Source: an uncultured Ruminiclostridium sp. (GTDB taxonomy: Bacteria > Bacillota > Clostridia > Oscillospirales > Ruminococcaceae). Taken from it: DNA of 64,000 bases. Below the pieces are notes generated by a model, which did no database searches, was not told where the DNA came from, and worked only from the letters and a program-made list of their open reading frames with translations. Below, piece after piece: positions 1 through 6,834 of this stretch. The first letter of the stretch is position 1; each line of letters begins with the position of its first letter. The position numbers were made by a program, and so were the translations under genes. The stretch is taken from the NCBI GenBank assembly GCA_947629925.1, contig CANRFO010000005.1, positions 104,836 through 168,835 on the forward strand, in the 5' to 3' direction.

Positions 1-746
1 GTTACGGTTTGCGTAAAATCGCCGCCGTCAGTCAATGCGTATTTCATGCCCCATTTCTTTTTGCAAATTTCATTTATTTCCGGGTTCAGCATTGCGGGAA
101 GACCGTTAACGGAATTATATGATGTCATGATTCCGGGGGCATATCCTGCTTCTATTGCAGGTTTAAATGCGCGGTAATAATATTCGTATTTCGTCCTCGG
201 TTCTATATTTGATGATGAAGATGTTCTGTTTGCTTCGTTATTATTGGCGTAAAAATGTTTCAGGGAAGGGACAGCTCTATAATAATCAGGGTCATTTCCT
301 ACAATACCCTTTGTATAATGTTTTACCATTTGTCCTGCAAGAAAAGGATCCTCGCCGTAGCATTCTTCGGTCCTGCCCCAGCGCGGATCTCGGCATAAAT
401 CCACAGTAGGCCCGAAAAGGACAAGGTGGTTCCATTTTGAGTTTTGGTCATAATATCTAAGTTCTGTTCCGGCTGCTTCTCCTATTTTCTCCATAAGCTC
501 CGTATCAAACATTGACGCCATTCCGATAGGTTGAGGGAAAACAGTAGCAGGTTCGTCATCGTTGTGAGAAACATATCCTCTTGCAATTTCGCCGCCTATT
601 CCGAAATCTTTTATGCCGAGGCGCGGTATTCCCGCCTGATGTGTGGGGATAAGATGGATTTTTTCTTCAGTCGTAAGTAGCGAAACTAAGTTTTTTATGC
701 GTTTCTTTAAAGGAAGAGATGTGTTGAGATAGCCATATTTTTTCAT
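1..746 (-). CDS. Glycoside hydrolase family 3 beta-glycosidase, N-terminal part (runs off left edge)
   Basis: The first 248 codons are visible and the gene continues beyond base 1. GH3 enzymes release sugars such as glucose or xylose from the non-reducing end of beta-linked oligosaccharides. Visible family features are an early EEKIHL segment, a DPRWGRTEECYGEDP segment, the conserved substrate-binding KHF (in PSLKHFYANN), a GIMTSYNSVNGLPA segment, and LTDGGDF near the window edge, whose first Asp is probably the nucleophile. No signal peptide is seen at the start (MKKYGYLNTSLPL), so the enzyme is probably cytoplasmic and acts on imported oligosaccharides. The ATG at 746 is preceded by GAGG at good spacing. 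Substrate (glucoside or xyloside) cannot be fixed; the xylose operon in the window fits a xyloside. Confidence 0.88.
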   Translation of the reverse strand, partial: MKKYGYLNTSLPLKKRIKNLVSLLTTEEKIHLIPTHQAGIPRLGIKDFGIGGEIARGYVSHNDDEPATVFPQPIGMASMFDTELMEKIGEAAGTELRYYDQNSKWNHLVLFGPTVDLCRDPRWGRTEECYGEDPFLAGQMVKHYTKGIVGNDPDYYRAVPSLKHFYANNNEANRTSSSSNIEPRTKYEYYYRAFKPAIEAGYAPGIMTSYNSVNGLPAMLNPEINEICKKKWGMKYALTDGGDFTQTV

Positions 747-787
747 ATATCATACCTCAGATAAAAGATAATAATTTGTCATATTTT

Positions 788-816
788 ATTATATTATGAC
801 TTAAAGTTTATGTCAA
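788..816 (-). promoter_or_regulatory. Sigma-A promoter of the GH3 gene
   Basis: On the reverse strand TTGACA (816-811) and TATAAT (793-788) are separated by 17 bp, a consensus match. It points into the GH3 gene, whose ATG lies about 42 bp past the -10 box. It overlaps no coding sequence and lies beside the divergent mazG promoter. Confidence 0.8.
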
Positions 817-825
817 TAATTTCAC

Positions 826-854
826 TTGATAAAAAAGTTAAAATATGTTACAAT
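826..854 (+). promoter_or_regulatory. Sigma-A promoter of mazG
   Basis: TTGATA (826-831) and TACAAT (849-854) are spaced 17 bp and lie about 53 bp before the mazG ATG. The site is divergent from the GH3 promoter, with about 10 bp between the two -35 boxes. Confidence 0.7.
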
Positions 855-907
855 TTGAAAAAACGAGATTTAATTGTAAAGATGGCAAAAATGGAGGATA
901 AATCAGT

Positions 908-1729
908 ATGGATCTGCAAACAACAACCGATAAAGATAAGGAAAGAGAAGTATATCCTACAAAAGAAAAATATGATATAAGCGACCTGCTTGCGATAATG
1001 AAGATATTGCGAAGTGAAAACGGCTGCGCATGGGATAAGGAGCAGGATCATCATTCAATCAGAATGAATGTCCTCGAAGAAGCCTATGAAGTTATGGAAG
1101 CAATCGATTCAAACAACGCTGATCTACTTAAAGAAGAGCTTGGAGATTTGTTGCTTCAGGTGGTATTCCATGCAGAAATGGAGAACGAGGTAGGTTCTTT
1201 TGCTTTTGACGATGTGTGTGACGGAATATGCAAAAAACTTATATACAGGCATCCTCATGTTTTCGGAAACATTCACGTTGAAAATTCAGCGGAGGTGTTG
1301 AAAAACTGGGATTCTTTAAAGAGCAAGTCAAAGGGCGAAGAAACGTCAACTCAAAGGCTTGAAAGTGTACCTAAACTCCTTCCTGCACTGATGAGAGGCG
1401 ATAAAGTTTGCAAAAGAGCTGCGAATACAGGCATAGAATGTATAAAACCCGATGAAGCGGTGGAAAATATTAAAAACAGCGTTTCAAAGCTGGAAAAAGC
1501 AGTTTCTTTGTCTGATGAAGATGATATAGAAAATAAATTGGGTGAAGTTCTGTTTGCTTGCTGTAATTTGGCATCACTTTTTAAGAAAGATAGTGAAAAT
1601 GCCTTGACAAACGCTGTAAATCAGTTTATAATGCACTTTAGAGCGATGGAAGAAACTGCTTTGAACAGCGGCTCTACCATTGATAAAACTCCTGCCGAGG
1701 AGGTAAAGGCTCTGTATTCTTTCAAATAA
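908..1729 (+). CDS. mazG: MazG nucleoside triphosphate pyrophosphohydrolase
   Basis: MazG hydrolyses (d)NTPs to NMP and pyrophosphate and helps clean aberrant nucleotides from the pool. The N-terminal MazG domain shows CAWDKEQDHHSI, then the metal-binding EEAYEVMEAI and EELGDLLLQVVFHAE (the EExxE and ExxD helices). A second, more degenerate MazG-like repeat follows (about residues 155-265), as in the two-domain proteins. At 273 aa it matches the E. coli-type enzyme. It lacks the N-terminal methyltransferase-like domain found in Bacillus YabN. GGAGG at 893-897 precedes the ATG by 10 bp. It heads the cluster hup-rqcP-yabP-yabQ-divIC, in the order known from Bacillus. Confidence 0.93.
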   Translation: MDLQTTTDKDKEREVYPTKEKYDISDLLAIMKILRSENGCAWDKEQDHHSIRMNVLEEAYEVMEAIDSNNADLLKEELGDLLLQVVFHAEMENEVGSFAFDDVCDGICKKLIYRHPHVFGNIHVENSAEVLKNWDSLKSKSKGEETSTQRLESVPKLLPALMRGDKVCKRAANTGIECIKPDEAVENIKNSVSKLEKAVSLSDEDDIENKLGEVLFACCNLASLFKKDSENALTNAVNQFIMHFRAMEETALNSGSTIDKTPAEEVKALYSFK

Positions 1730-1769
1730 CAGTAAAGTGCAGTTTAAACGGTTCATTTAGGAGGTAATG

Positions 1770-2045
1770 ATGACAAAGTCGGAACTTATAACATCTGTAT
1801 CTGAAAAAGCAGGTATAACGAAAAAGGACTCTGAAAAAGCAATTTCCGCTATCATTGAAGCTATAACGGAATCACTTGCAAACGGAGAAAAAGTTCAGCT
1901 CGTGGGCTTCGGAACTTTTGAAGTGAGAGAACGCGCGGAAAGAACGGGAGTGAATCCACGCACTCAGCAGAAGATAGTTATTTCTGCCACCAAGGTCCCT
2001 GCTTTTAAAGCAGGAGCTTCGTTAAAGGAAGCAGTAGCGGAATAA
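1770..2045 (+). CDS. hup: HU-family DNA-binding protein
   Basis: A small histone-like nucleoid protein that bends DNA as a dimer. It shows the typical N-terminus MTKSELITSVSEKAG, the HU signature GFGTFEVRERAERTGVNPRT and the DNA-binding beta-arm ending NPRTQQKI; 91 aa is the normal length. There are two adjacent ATGs. The one at 1767 lies only 2 bp from AGGAGG (1759-1764), so the second at 1770, spaced 5 bp, is preferred and matches family N-termini. It sits between mazG and rqcP, a common place for hup in Clostridia, and is followed by a hairpin. Confidence 0.95.
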   Translation: MTKSELITSVSEKAGITKKDSEKAISAIIEAITESLANGEKVQLVGFGTFEVRERAERTGVNPRTQQKIVISATKVPAFKAGASLKEAVAE

Positions 2046-2067
2046 TTATTAAAAATTCATATTTTTT

Positions 2068-2096
2068 GGGGCAGCCTTCATAATGGAGGCTCCCCC
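2068..2096 (+). terminator. Hairpin after hup, possible partial terminator
   Basis: GGGG-c-AGCCT pairs with AGGCT-CCCC around a short AT loop. It is GC-rich but is followed by CTAATTTATC rather than a clean T-run. It may reduce read-through into rqcP or stabilise the abundant hup mRNA. Confidence 0.5.
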
Positions 2097-2128
2097 TAAT
2101 TTATCTTTAATGCAGAAAGGAAAAATAA

Positions 2129-2368
2129 ATGAGACTGGATAAATATTTAAAGGTTTCAAGGCTTATAAAACGTCGTACCGTTGCAAATGAGGCGTGTGAC
2201 GCCGAGAAGATATTTGTTAACGGAAAACCTGCCAGAGCATCTTATGAGGTTAAAACCAATGATATTATCGAAATACATATAGGCAAAACTCCTCTTAAAG
2301 TAAAAGTACTTAAAATTGTCGAGGTCGTAGGAAAAGAAGGAAGCTCAGAGCTTTATGAAGTAGTTTGA
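2129..2368 (+). CDS. rqcP: S4-domain RNA-binding protein RqcP (YabO/Hsp15 type)
   Basis: A single S4 RNA-binding domain of 79 aa: MRLDKYLKVSRLIKRRT at the start, then FVNGKPARASYEVKTNDII. In Bacillus the orthologue RqcP works with RqcH in adding Ala tails to nascent chains on stalled 50S subunits (ribosome-associated quality control). The family call rests on sequence and on position between hup and yabP, the same neighbourhood as yabO in Bacillus. AGAAAGGA lies before the ATG. Confidence 0.88.
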   Translation: MRLDKYLKVSRLIKRRTVANEACDAEKIFVNGKPARASYEVKTNDIIEIHIGKTPLKVKVLKIVEVVGKEGSSELYEVV

Positions 2369-2382
2369 TGTTCTAAAATAAT

Positions 2383-2435
2383 AAACGCCGCATAGAAATA
2401 TATCAAACGGTTGTCCGTTTGAAAAGGAGGCGTTT
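2383..2435 (+). promoter_or_regulatory. Composite leader hairpin overlapping the yabP ribosome binding site
   Basis: Outer arms AAACGCC (2383-2389) and GGCGTTT (2429-2435) enclose inner arms CAAACGG (2404-2410) and CCGTTTG (2415-2421) around TTGT. The 3' outer arm overlaps the end of the GGAGG at 2426-2430 that serves yabP (ATG 2441). It could act as a terminator for rqcP (short T-rich tail GTTTTATTT) or as a structure limiting yabP translation. Confidence 0.55.
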
Positions 2436-2440
2436 TATTT

Positions 2441-2716
2441 ATGGAACAAAAAAATATTCTCCATAATCTTGTGATGGAAAACAGAAAACGGCTGGTATTA
2501 TCAGGAGTAAAAGAGGTAGAAGGCTTTACTGAAACAGAGGTGTGCCTTTATACAGATATGGGACAGCTCACCATAAAAGGGAAGAACCTGAAGGTTAATC
2601 AGGTAAGCACCGAAACAGGTGAACTTACGATGACAGGGGATATGATAAACGTACTAATTTACTCCGAAAAAACAAGGCGTTCTCCTGATAATTTTATAAC
2701 AAAGCTTTTCAGGTGA
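2441..2716 (+). CDS. yabP: Sporulation protein YabP
   Basis: A 91-aa YabP/YqfC-family protein. It shows the family pattern of short beta-strands: HNLVMENRKRLVLSGVKEV, then TDMGQLTIKGKNLKV, then GELTMTGDMINVLIY. In Bacillus yabP is transcribed by SigE in the mother cell and is needed with yabQ for spore coat/cortex development; its biochemical role is unknown. It is followed 7 bp later by yabQ, as in Bacillus. The paralogous yqfC is also in this window (31061). Confidence 0.85.
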   Translation: MEQKNILHNLVMENRKRLVLSGVKEVEGFTETEVCLYTDMGQLTIKGKNLKVNQVSTETGELTMTGDMINVLIYSEKTRRSPDNFITKLFR

Positions 2717-2723
2717 GTTAGCT

Positions 2724-3272
2724 ATGTTTGAAAATATAAGCTCCACAATGAACCAGTGCTTTGTTTTCTTTATCGCAGGAATAGTTATGGGACTATTTTA
2801 TGAGGCGCTGAGATTTTCCCGCATGCTTATCCGACATAATGCCGTGGCTGTTTGCATAGAGGACGCTGTTTATCTTTCCTTAACTGCTGTAATAGGATTC
2901 ATTATTGCACTTTCTGTCGGAATAGGTTATTTCAGAATATACTATATAGTTTGTGAGGTAATAGGCGCAATACTTTATTTTTTGACATTAGGCAGGCTTA
3001 TAAATTACGCGCTGAGGCATTTTTCAAATGCTGTAAAACACATATTAAGAGTGTTTTTTGACAAAATAATTCAATTTTCACGAAAATATATTGTACCAAT
3101 TGCAAAAAAAGTATCGCCTTTATTTAGCAAATTCGCTGAAATTGCTGAAAATGTAAAAAAATATCGAAAAAAAGGCTTGAAAAGCGAACATAGTATGATG
3201 TATAATAAAAAAGAACAATCAGACGGCGGAGGTGAAAACAGAAGTGTCGTCCAAGCCAAAATCAGAAAATAA
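2724..3272 (+). CDS. yabQ: Spore cortex biosynthesis membrane protein YabQ
   Basis: A 182-aa protein with about four hydrophobic segments in the first 110 residues (FFIAGIVMGLFYEALRFSRM, then AVYLSLTAVIGFIIALSVGI, then YIVCEVIGAILYFLTLG) and a basic C-terminal tail. The N-terminal region with GxxxGxxYExxR fits YabQ, which in Bacillus is localised to the outer forespore membrane and needed for cortex formation. It overlaps the following divIC start, indicating translational coupling. Confidence 0.82.
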   Translation: MFENISSTMNQCFVFFIAGIVMGLFYEALRFSRMLIRHNAVAVCIEDAVYLSLTAVIGFIIALSVGIGYFRIYYIVCEVIGAILYFLTLGRLINYALRHFSNAVKHILRVFFDKIIQFSRKYIVPIAKKVSPLFSKFAEIAENVKKYRKKGLKSEHSMMYNKKEQSDGGGENRSVVQAKIRK

Positions 3273-3540
3273 ACACGGCTCTTTGCTGTTTTACCTTGCT
3301 TTGGCAACTGTGTTTATATTTGCTCTCGTTGAGATAATATCCATGCAGGTCGAAATTTCTAAAAGAAATGCTGAATTGGATTCCGTTACAAATGAGTTGA
3401 ATAATGTTCTTGTTGCGAATGAGCAGCTTAAACGTTACAGCAGTGCGGAAAATCAAATTGATTATATTGAGCAGATAGCGCGTGATCAGCTTGATTATTC
3501 ATATTCAGACGAAACAGTATATTATTTTGTACCCAAATGA
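3244..3540 (+). CDS. divIC: Septum formation initiator DivIC/FtsB-like
   Basis: A bitopic division protein: a short cytoplasmic tail, one membrane segment (LLFYLALATVFIFALVEIIS) and a coiled coil (RNAELDSVTNELNNVLVANE), then a C-terminal YIEQIARDQLDY motif typical of DivIC/FtsB. It works with FtsL and DivIB in the divisome. The likely start is the GTG at 3244, 11 bp after GGAGG (3228-3232). An upstream GTG at 3232 overlaps that ribosome binding site and is disfavoured. The first 29 bp overlap yabQ. Gene order yabQ-divIC is as in Bacillus. Confidence 0.87.
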   Translation: MSSKPKSENKHGSLLFYLALATVFIFALVEIISMQVEISKRNAELDSVTNELNNVLVANEQLKRYSSAENQIDYIEQIARDQLDYSYSDETVYYFVPK

Positions 3541-3554
3541 TTTGTATGTAAATA

Positions 3555-3595
3555 AAATCCCTTTGACGTTCAATAAGCCGTCAAAGGGATTTTTT
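3555..3595 (+). terminator. Bidirectional terminator between divIC and the reverse-strand gene at 3594
   Basis: AAATCCCTTTGACG (3555-3568) and CGTCAAAGGGATTT (3579-3592) form a 14-bp perfect stem, followed by a T-run on the plus strand and an A-run at the other end. It can stop transcription from both convergent genes. Confidence 0.92.
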
Positions 3596-4541
3596 ATGAT
3601 TTGATATAATCCTTTAAAATTTCAGGATTGAATATATTTGGCAACGCATTTTCGATTATTTCACTCAGACTTTCACCGATTTCCGGGTCGACGTCGTTGT
3701 TTTTGATAAATTGTGACAATGCCTTTGATCTAAAAAAGCTTTTTTCATTTTTTGCTTTTGGACGCTGTTCTATGATATTCTCCACATCGATGTTTTCTAT
3801 CGGCTTTGCGTCGTTAAACAGTATAGTGTTTATATTATGCAAACAGTTTAAAAAAGCATATTCAGATATTTCACTTAAACATGATGCTGCAGAAAAAAGC
3901 CGCGGAGTAACTGAACTTTCGTTCGGCATTCCGAAAAAGACATCAAGATAAGCGATAAACATTTCAAGAGGAGTGAATGTATGCTTTGCCGCAAATGAAA
4001 GAGTCATCATCTCAGCGTCAGCACAATATGCGTCAACAGCGCTTATCAATCCGTTCATAGAAGTATTGAGCGGACAAATATCCAAAATAATTCCGCATTT
4101 AGCTTTATAGTCGGTTATAAATTGACTAAGACAGTCCTCATCCTGAAAATCCTTTACAATTCGGATAATATCTGCACATTCGGAATTTTGTATTGTTTCA
4201 ATATCGTCGGATAACTCATCAAGTTTTATATTTTCTGCATTTATTTCAATTATTATTTTTGAAGCAGGAAAATTCTTTGCTAAAGAAATCATGTTTATAG
4301 GCAGAACAACATACGCAAAGTCCTTTTGAAGAAGCGTAAGAAGGTCAGTCACATCTTCGACTCTGAATATGAATTTGCTGCTCATATCAATATCATTAGG
4401 AAAATATTTCAGAGCGTGACTGTCTGTTTCTATGTAATCAACGCATATGTTAAGCAGTGATACGGCATAATCATATATATTTTTTTCATCTGTATTTTCG
4501 GTAAAATCAATATTGCACAGGCTGTTATCGACTATAATCAT
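3594..4541 (-). CDS. Probable catalytically inactive DRE-TIM (homocitrate synthase-like) protein
   Basis: No firm family match. The layout resembles homocitrate/isopropylmalate synthases. The N-terminus IIVDNSLCNIDFTEN sits where those enzymes have IVDTTLRDGEQ. VDYIETD matches the VDxIEAG strand, IIRIVKDF a barrel strand, and a segment from DICPLNTSMNGL to HTFTPLEMFIAYL parallels the metal-site helix and the GNAPLEEVVMAL helix. The catalytic RDG and the metal-binding HxHND are missing, so it is probably a pseudo-enzyme. At 315 aa it is shorter than active relatives (about 380). It stands alone with its own promoter. Similarity is judged by eye. Confidence 0.45.
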   Translation of the reverse strand: MIIVDNSLCNIDFTENTDEKNIYDYAVSLLNICVDYIETDSHALKYFPNDIDMSSKFIFRVEDVTDLLTLLQKDFAYVVLPINMISLAKNFPASKIIIEINAENIKLDELSDDIETIQNSECADIIRIVKDFQDEDCLSQFITDYKAKCGIILDICPLNTSMNGLISAVDAYCADAEMMTLSFAAKHTFTPLEMFIAYLDVFFGMPNESSVTPRLFSAASCLSEISEYAFLNCLHNINTILFNDAKPIENIDVENIIEQRPKAKNEKSFFRSKALSQFIKNNDVDPEIGESLSEIIENALPNIFNPEILKDYIKS

Positions 4542-4576
4542 AAAAATTATTGAACCTTTCTTATATTTCAGTAATT

Positions 4577-4605
4577 ATTTTATCACACTCCGAATATTTT
4601 TTCAA
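4577..4605 (-). promoter_or_regulatory. Sigma-A promoter of the DRE-TIM-like gene
   Basis: Reverse-strand TTGAAA (4605-4600) and TAAAAT (4582-4577) with a 17-bp spacer, about 35 bp upstream of the ATG at 4541. AGAAAGG lies before the ATG. Confidence 0.7.
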
Positions 4606-4647
4606 TACAAGCTTATAGGAAAAAGTAGGTTTTTGTTATAAAAACTG

Positions 4648-4676
4648 TTTACTTTTAATCCTGATTTTGGTATAAT
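4648..4676 (+). promoter_or_regulatory. Sigma-A promoter of the tepA operon
   Basis: TTTACT (4648-4653), 17-bp spacer, TATAAT (4671-4676), preceded by TGG to give an extended -10. Transcription would start near 4683. An AT-only inverted repeat (4726-4747) lies just before the tepA ribosome binding site. Confidence 0.75.
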
Positions 4677-4682
4677 AATATA

Positions 4683-4757
4683 ATGTGGGTAGGTATGGAC
4701 ATGTATATTTCGCCATATTCCGAAAAAAATAACTTAAAAGTTATTTTTGAAAGGTGA
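4683..4757 (+). CDS. Candidate 24-codon upstream ORF in the tepA leader
   Basis: ATG at 4683 opens a 24-codon frame ([15 protein letters not shown]...) whose TGA at 4755-4757 is part of the AGGTGA that forms the tepA ribosome binding site. The ATG falls at the predicted transcription start, so it would be leaderless, or translation could begin at the inner ATG at 4695 after GGTAGG. It may be chance; no homology is recognised. Confidence 0.2.
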   Translation: MWVGMDMYISPYSEKNNLKVIFER

Positions 4758-4761
4758 TAAT

Positions 4762-5688
4762 ATGGGAAATAAAAAAAATAAGCATAACGAGCCTTCTAAA
4801 CCTACTGAACCCATCGAAGGAACCGAGGCTGATACTCAGAACGAGGAAACTCTTGATGAAAATCAAAACCAAAGGATAATTGATACGGGAATAGTGGCTA
4901 CCAATGCCAAGCATGCGATACATTGTCTTACTGTTATCGGACAGATAGAGGGACATTACATTCTGCCTCCTCAGAATAAGACCACAAAGTATGAACACAT
5001 TATTCCCGCTCTTGTAGCAATTGAACAGGATCCTGATATTGAAGGACTTTTGATTATTCTTAATACGGTTGGCGGAGATGTCGAAGCGGGGCTTGCGATC
5101 TCAGAGTTGATTGCAGGAATGAAAAAGCCGACTGTATCAATTGTTGTGGGAGGCGGTCATTCGATCGGAGTTCCGCTTGCAGTAAGCGCAAAGCAGAGCT
5201 TTATCGTCCCTTCCGCTACAATGACAATTCACCCTGTAAGAATGAACGGTTTATTGCTGGGGATACCTCAGACGTTATCTTACTTCGACCGAATGCAGGA
5301 AAGAATAATCAATTTTGTAACTAAGAACAGCGGAATGTCTGCTTCAAGGTTTAAAGAGCTTATGATGAAAAAAGATGAACTTGTCATGGATGTCGGCTCA
5401 GTAGTTGACGGTGAAACAGCTGTAAAAGAGGGACTTATTGATAATCTTGGCGGGTTATCCGACGCTGTTCAGTGCCTTTATGATATGATAGAAAGTGAAG
5501 AAAGCGAAAAGAAGAGTCCTGCGAAAAAAAAGAATGCAAAAAAAAGATCGTATAAAACTTCAGGAACAAAAAAATCCGCATCTTTACCGCTTGATGAACA
5601 ACGAGCTGTTTCACTGCTCAATATGATTTGCAGCGGCGAGATCGTTTATGAAAACGGACAATTTGTCCCTTCTGGGAGGGACGAATGA
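4762..5688 (+). CDS. tepA: TepA/ClpP-like serine protease family protein
   Basis: A ClpP-fold protein of the TepA (translocation-enhancing, YmfB) subfamily. After a charged, low-complexity N-terminus (residues 1-40) comes the ClpP core: [20 protein letters not shown] (oxyanion-hole region), then [16 protein letters not shown] with the Ser nucleophile in GGHSIG, then [12 protein letters not shown] with the catalytic His. A Lys-rich linker (about residues 250-275) and a C-terminal segment follow. The start is the ATG at 4762, 4 bp after AAGGTGA. Position before ylzJ and spoIIIE matches Bacillus. Its role in Bacillus was linked to secretion; a precise substrate is unknown. Confidence 0.85.
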   Translation: MGNKKNKHNEPSKPTEPIEGTEADTQNEETLDENQNQRIIDTGIVATNAKHAIHCLTVIGQIEGHYILPPQNKTTKYEHIIPALVAIEQDPDIEGLLIILNTVGGDVEAGLAISELIAGMKKPTVSIVVGGGHSIGVPLAVSAKQSFIVPSATMTIHPVRMNGLLLGIPQTLSYFDRMQERIINFVTKNSGMSASRFKELMMKKDELVMDVGSVVDGETAVKEGLIDNLGGLSDAVQCLYDMIESEESEKKSPAKKKNAKKRSYKTSGTKKSASLPLDEQRAVSLLNMICSGEIVYENGQFVPSGRDE

Positions 5689-5870
5689 TGATTTATTCAA
5701 TAATAAGTGATTTTGATATTTTTTTTGATATTAGTCAGTTAAATGAGCAATATTCATTGTCTGACCCGAATAAAAAGCTGTCAAAAAACGAGCAAAAAAG
5801 ACCGTCTGACTTTTTTTCAACAGATCCGAAGGATTATCTTAGGAAAAGCGGAAATATGTATATAGGCTGA
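5685..5870 (+). CDS. YlzJ-like small protein
   Basis: A 61-aa hypothetical protein overlapping the tepA stop (ATGATG; either ATG at 5685 or 5688 could start, with GGAGGG at 5675-5680). The N-terminal [13 protein letters not shown] resembles the short YlzJ family, which in Bacillus lies between ymfB/tepA and spoIIIE, the same place as here. Function unknown. The rest is charged and probably disordered. Confidence 0.6.
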   Translation: MMIYSIISDFDIFFDISQLNEQYSLSDPNKKLSKNEQKRPSDFFSTDPKDYLRKSGNMYIG

Positions 5871-5879
5871 CGGTCAGCC
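5865..5879 (+). other. Small hairpin at the end of the ylzJ-like gene
   Basis: GGCTGA-cgg-TCAGCC, a 6-bp stem with a 3-nt loop that includes the stop codon. There is no T-run. It is probably an intercistronic processing or pause element before uppP. Confidence 0.35.
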
Positions 5880-5920
5880 TTACATATCAATAAAAAGAAA
5901 GGTACATAATTTTACTGTTT

Positions 5921-6778
5921 ATGGAATATTTTTCTATAATTATTCAGGGAATAATTCAAGGGCTTACTGAATTTCTTCCTGTTTCAAGTTCAGGTCATTT
6001 GTCAGTGGCTCAGCATTTTCTGGGAGTTGAAGAATCGACCCTATTGATCTCCATTGTGCTTCACCTCGGAACTCTTGTGGCTGTTTTTATCGCATTTTGG
6101 AAAGACATCTGGGAGATCATAAAAGAATTTTTTCTTTCTATTAAGGATATTTTTACAGGCAAATTTTCGTGGCATGATATGAATGACAGCAGACGCATGC
6201 TTTTTATGGTGATCATTGCCACGCTTCTCCTTGTGCCTGCATACCTTGTTAAAGACTTCTTCACTTCTATGGAAGGCGACGGAGATATAATATTTGAGGG
6301 CTGCGCATTTTTGTTTACAGCGCTTTTACTGTTCTTATCAGACGCTTGTATCAAAGGTTACAAAACAGGCAAGGACATGAGCGTAAAAGATGCAGTTGCA
6401 ATCGGGCTATTCCAATGCGTTGCGCTTTTCCCTGGAGTTTCACGTTCAGGTTCAACCATAACGGCAGGCTTGTTCAGCGGGCTTTCGAGAGAAACGGCGG
6501 TTAAATTTGCCTTTATTTTAGGTATTCCCGCAATTCTCGGCGGAAGCGTATTGGAAATAAAAGACGCATTTGATACAGGTATAGAATTCAATGTCCCTCT
6601 TTTGGCAATCGGATTTATTGTTTCGGCAGTAGTAGGTCTTCTTTCAATAAAACTTGTAAGCCTTGTAACAAAAAAGAACAAATTCAAGTTTTTCGGTATT
6701 TATCTTGTTGTTCTCGGCTTATTATGCGTTATTGCGGGATTATATGAAAATATTACAGGAACGCATATCGGAATTTGA
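5921..6778 (+). CDS. uppP: Undecaprenyl-diphosphatase UppP (BacA)
   Basis: An integral membrane phosphatase that recycles undecaprenyl pyrophosphate to the monophosphate lipid carrier for peptidoglycan and other wall polymers. Signature motifs are GLTEFLPVSSSGHLS near residue 14 and FPGVSRSGSTITAG near residue 170, with several hydrophobic helices. At 285 aa it is of normal length. Overexpression of this family gives bacitracin tolerance. The nearest ribosome-binding-like sequence, AAAGG (5898-5902), is 18 bp from the ATG, longer than usual, so initiation may be weak or begin at an upstream non-ATG codon. Confidence 0.95.
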   Translation: MEYFSIIIQGIIQGLTEFLPVSSSGHLSVAQHFLGVEESTLLISIVLHLGTLVAVFIAFWKDIWEIIKEFFLSIKDIFTGKFSWHDMNDSRRMLFMVIIATLLLVPAYLVKDFFTSMEGDGDIIFEGCAFLFTALLLFLSDACIKGYKTGKDMSVKDAVAIGLFQCVALFPGVSRSGSTITAGLFSGLSRETAVKFAFILGIPAILGGSVLEIKDAFDTGIEFNVPLLAIGFIVSAVVGLLSIKLVSLVTKKNKFKFFGIYLVVLGLLCVIAGLYENITGTHIGI

Positions 6779-6834
6779 TAATTACATTTATGTTGGGAAA
6801 ATAAACAGACAGGATGTTTAAAACGGAGGTTTAA

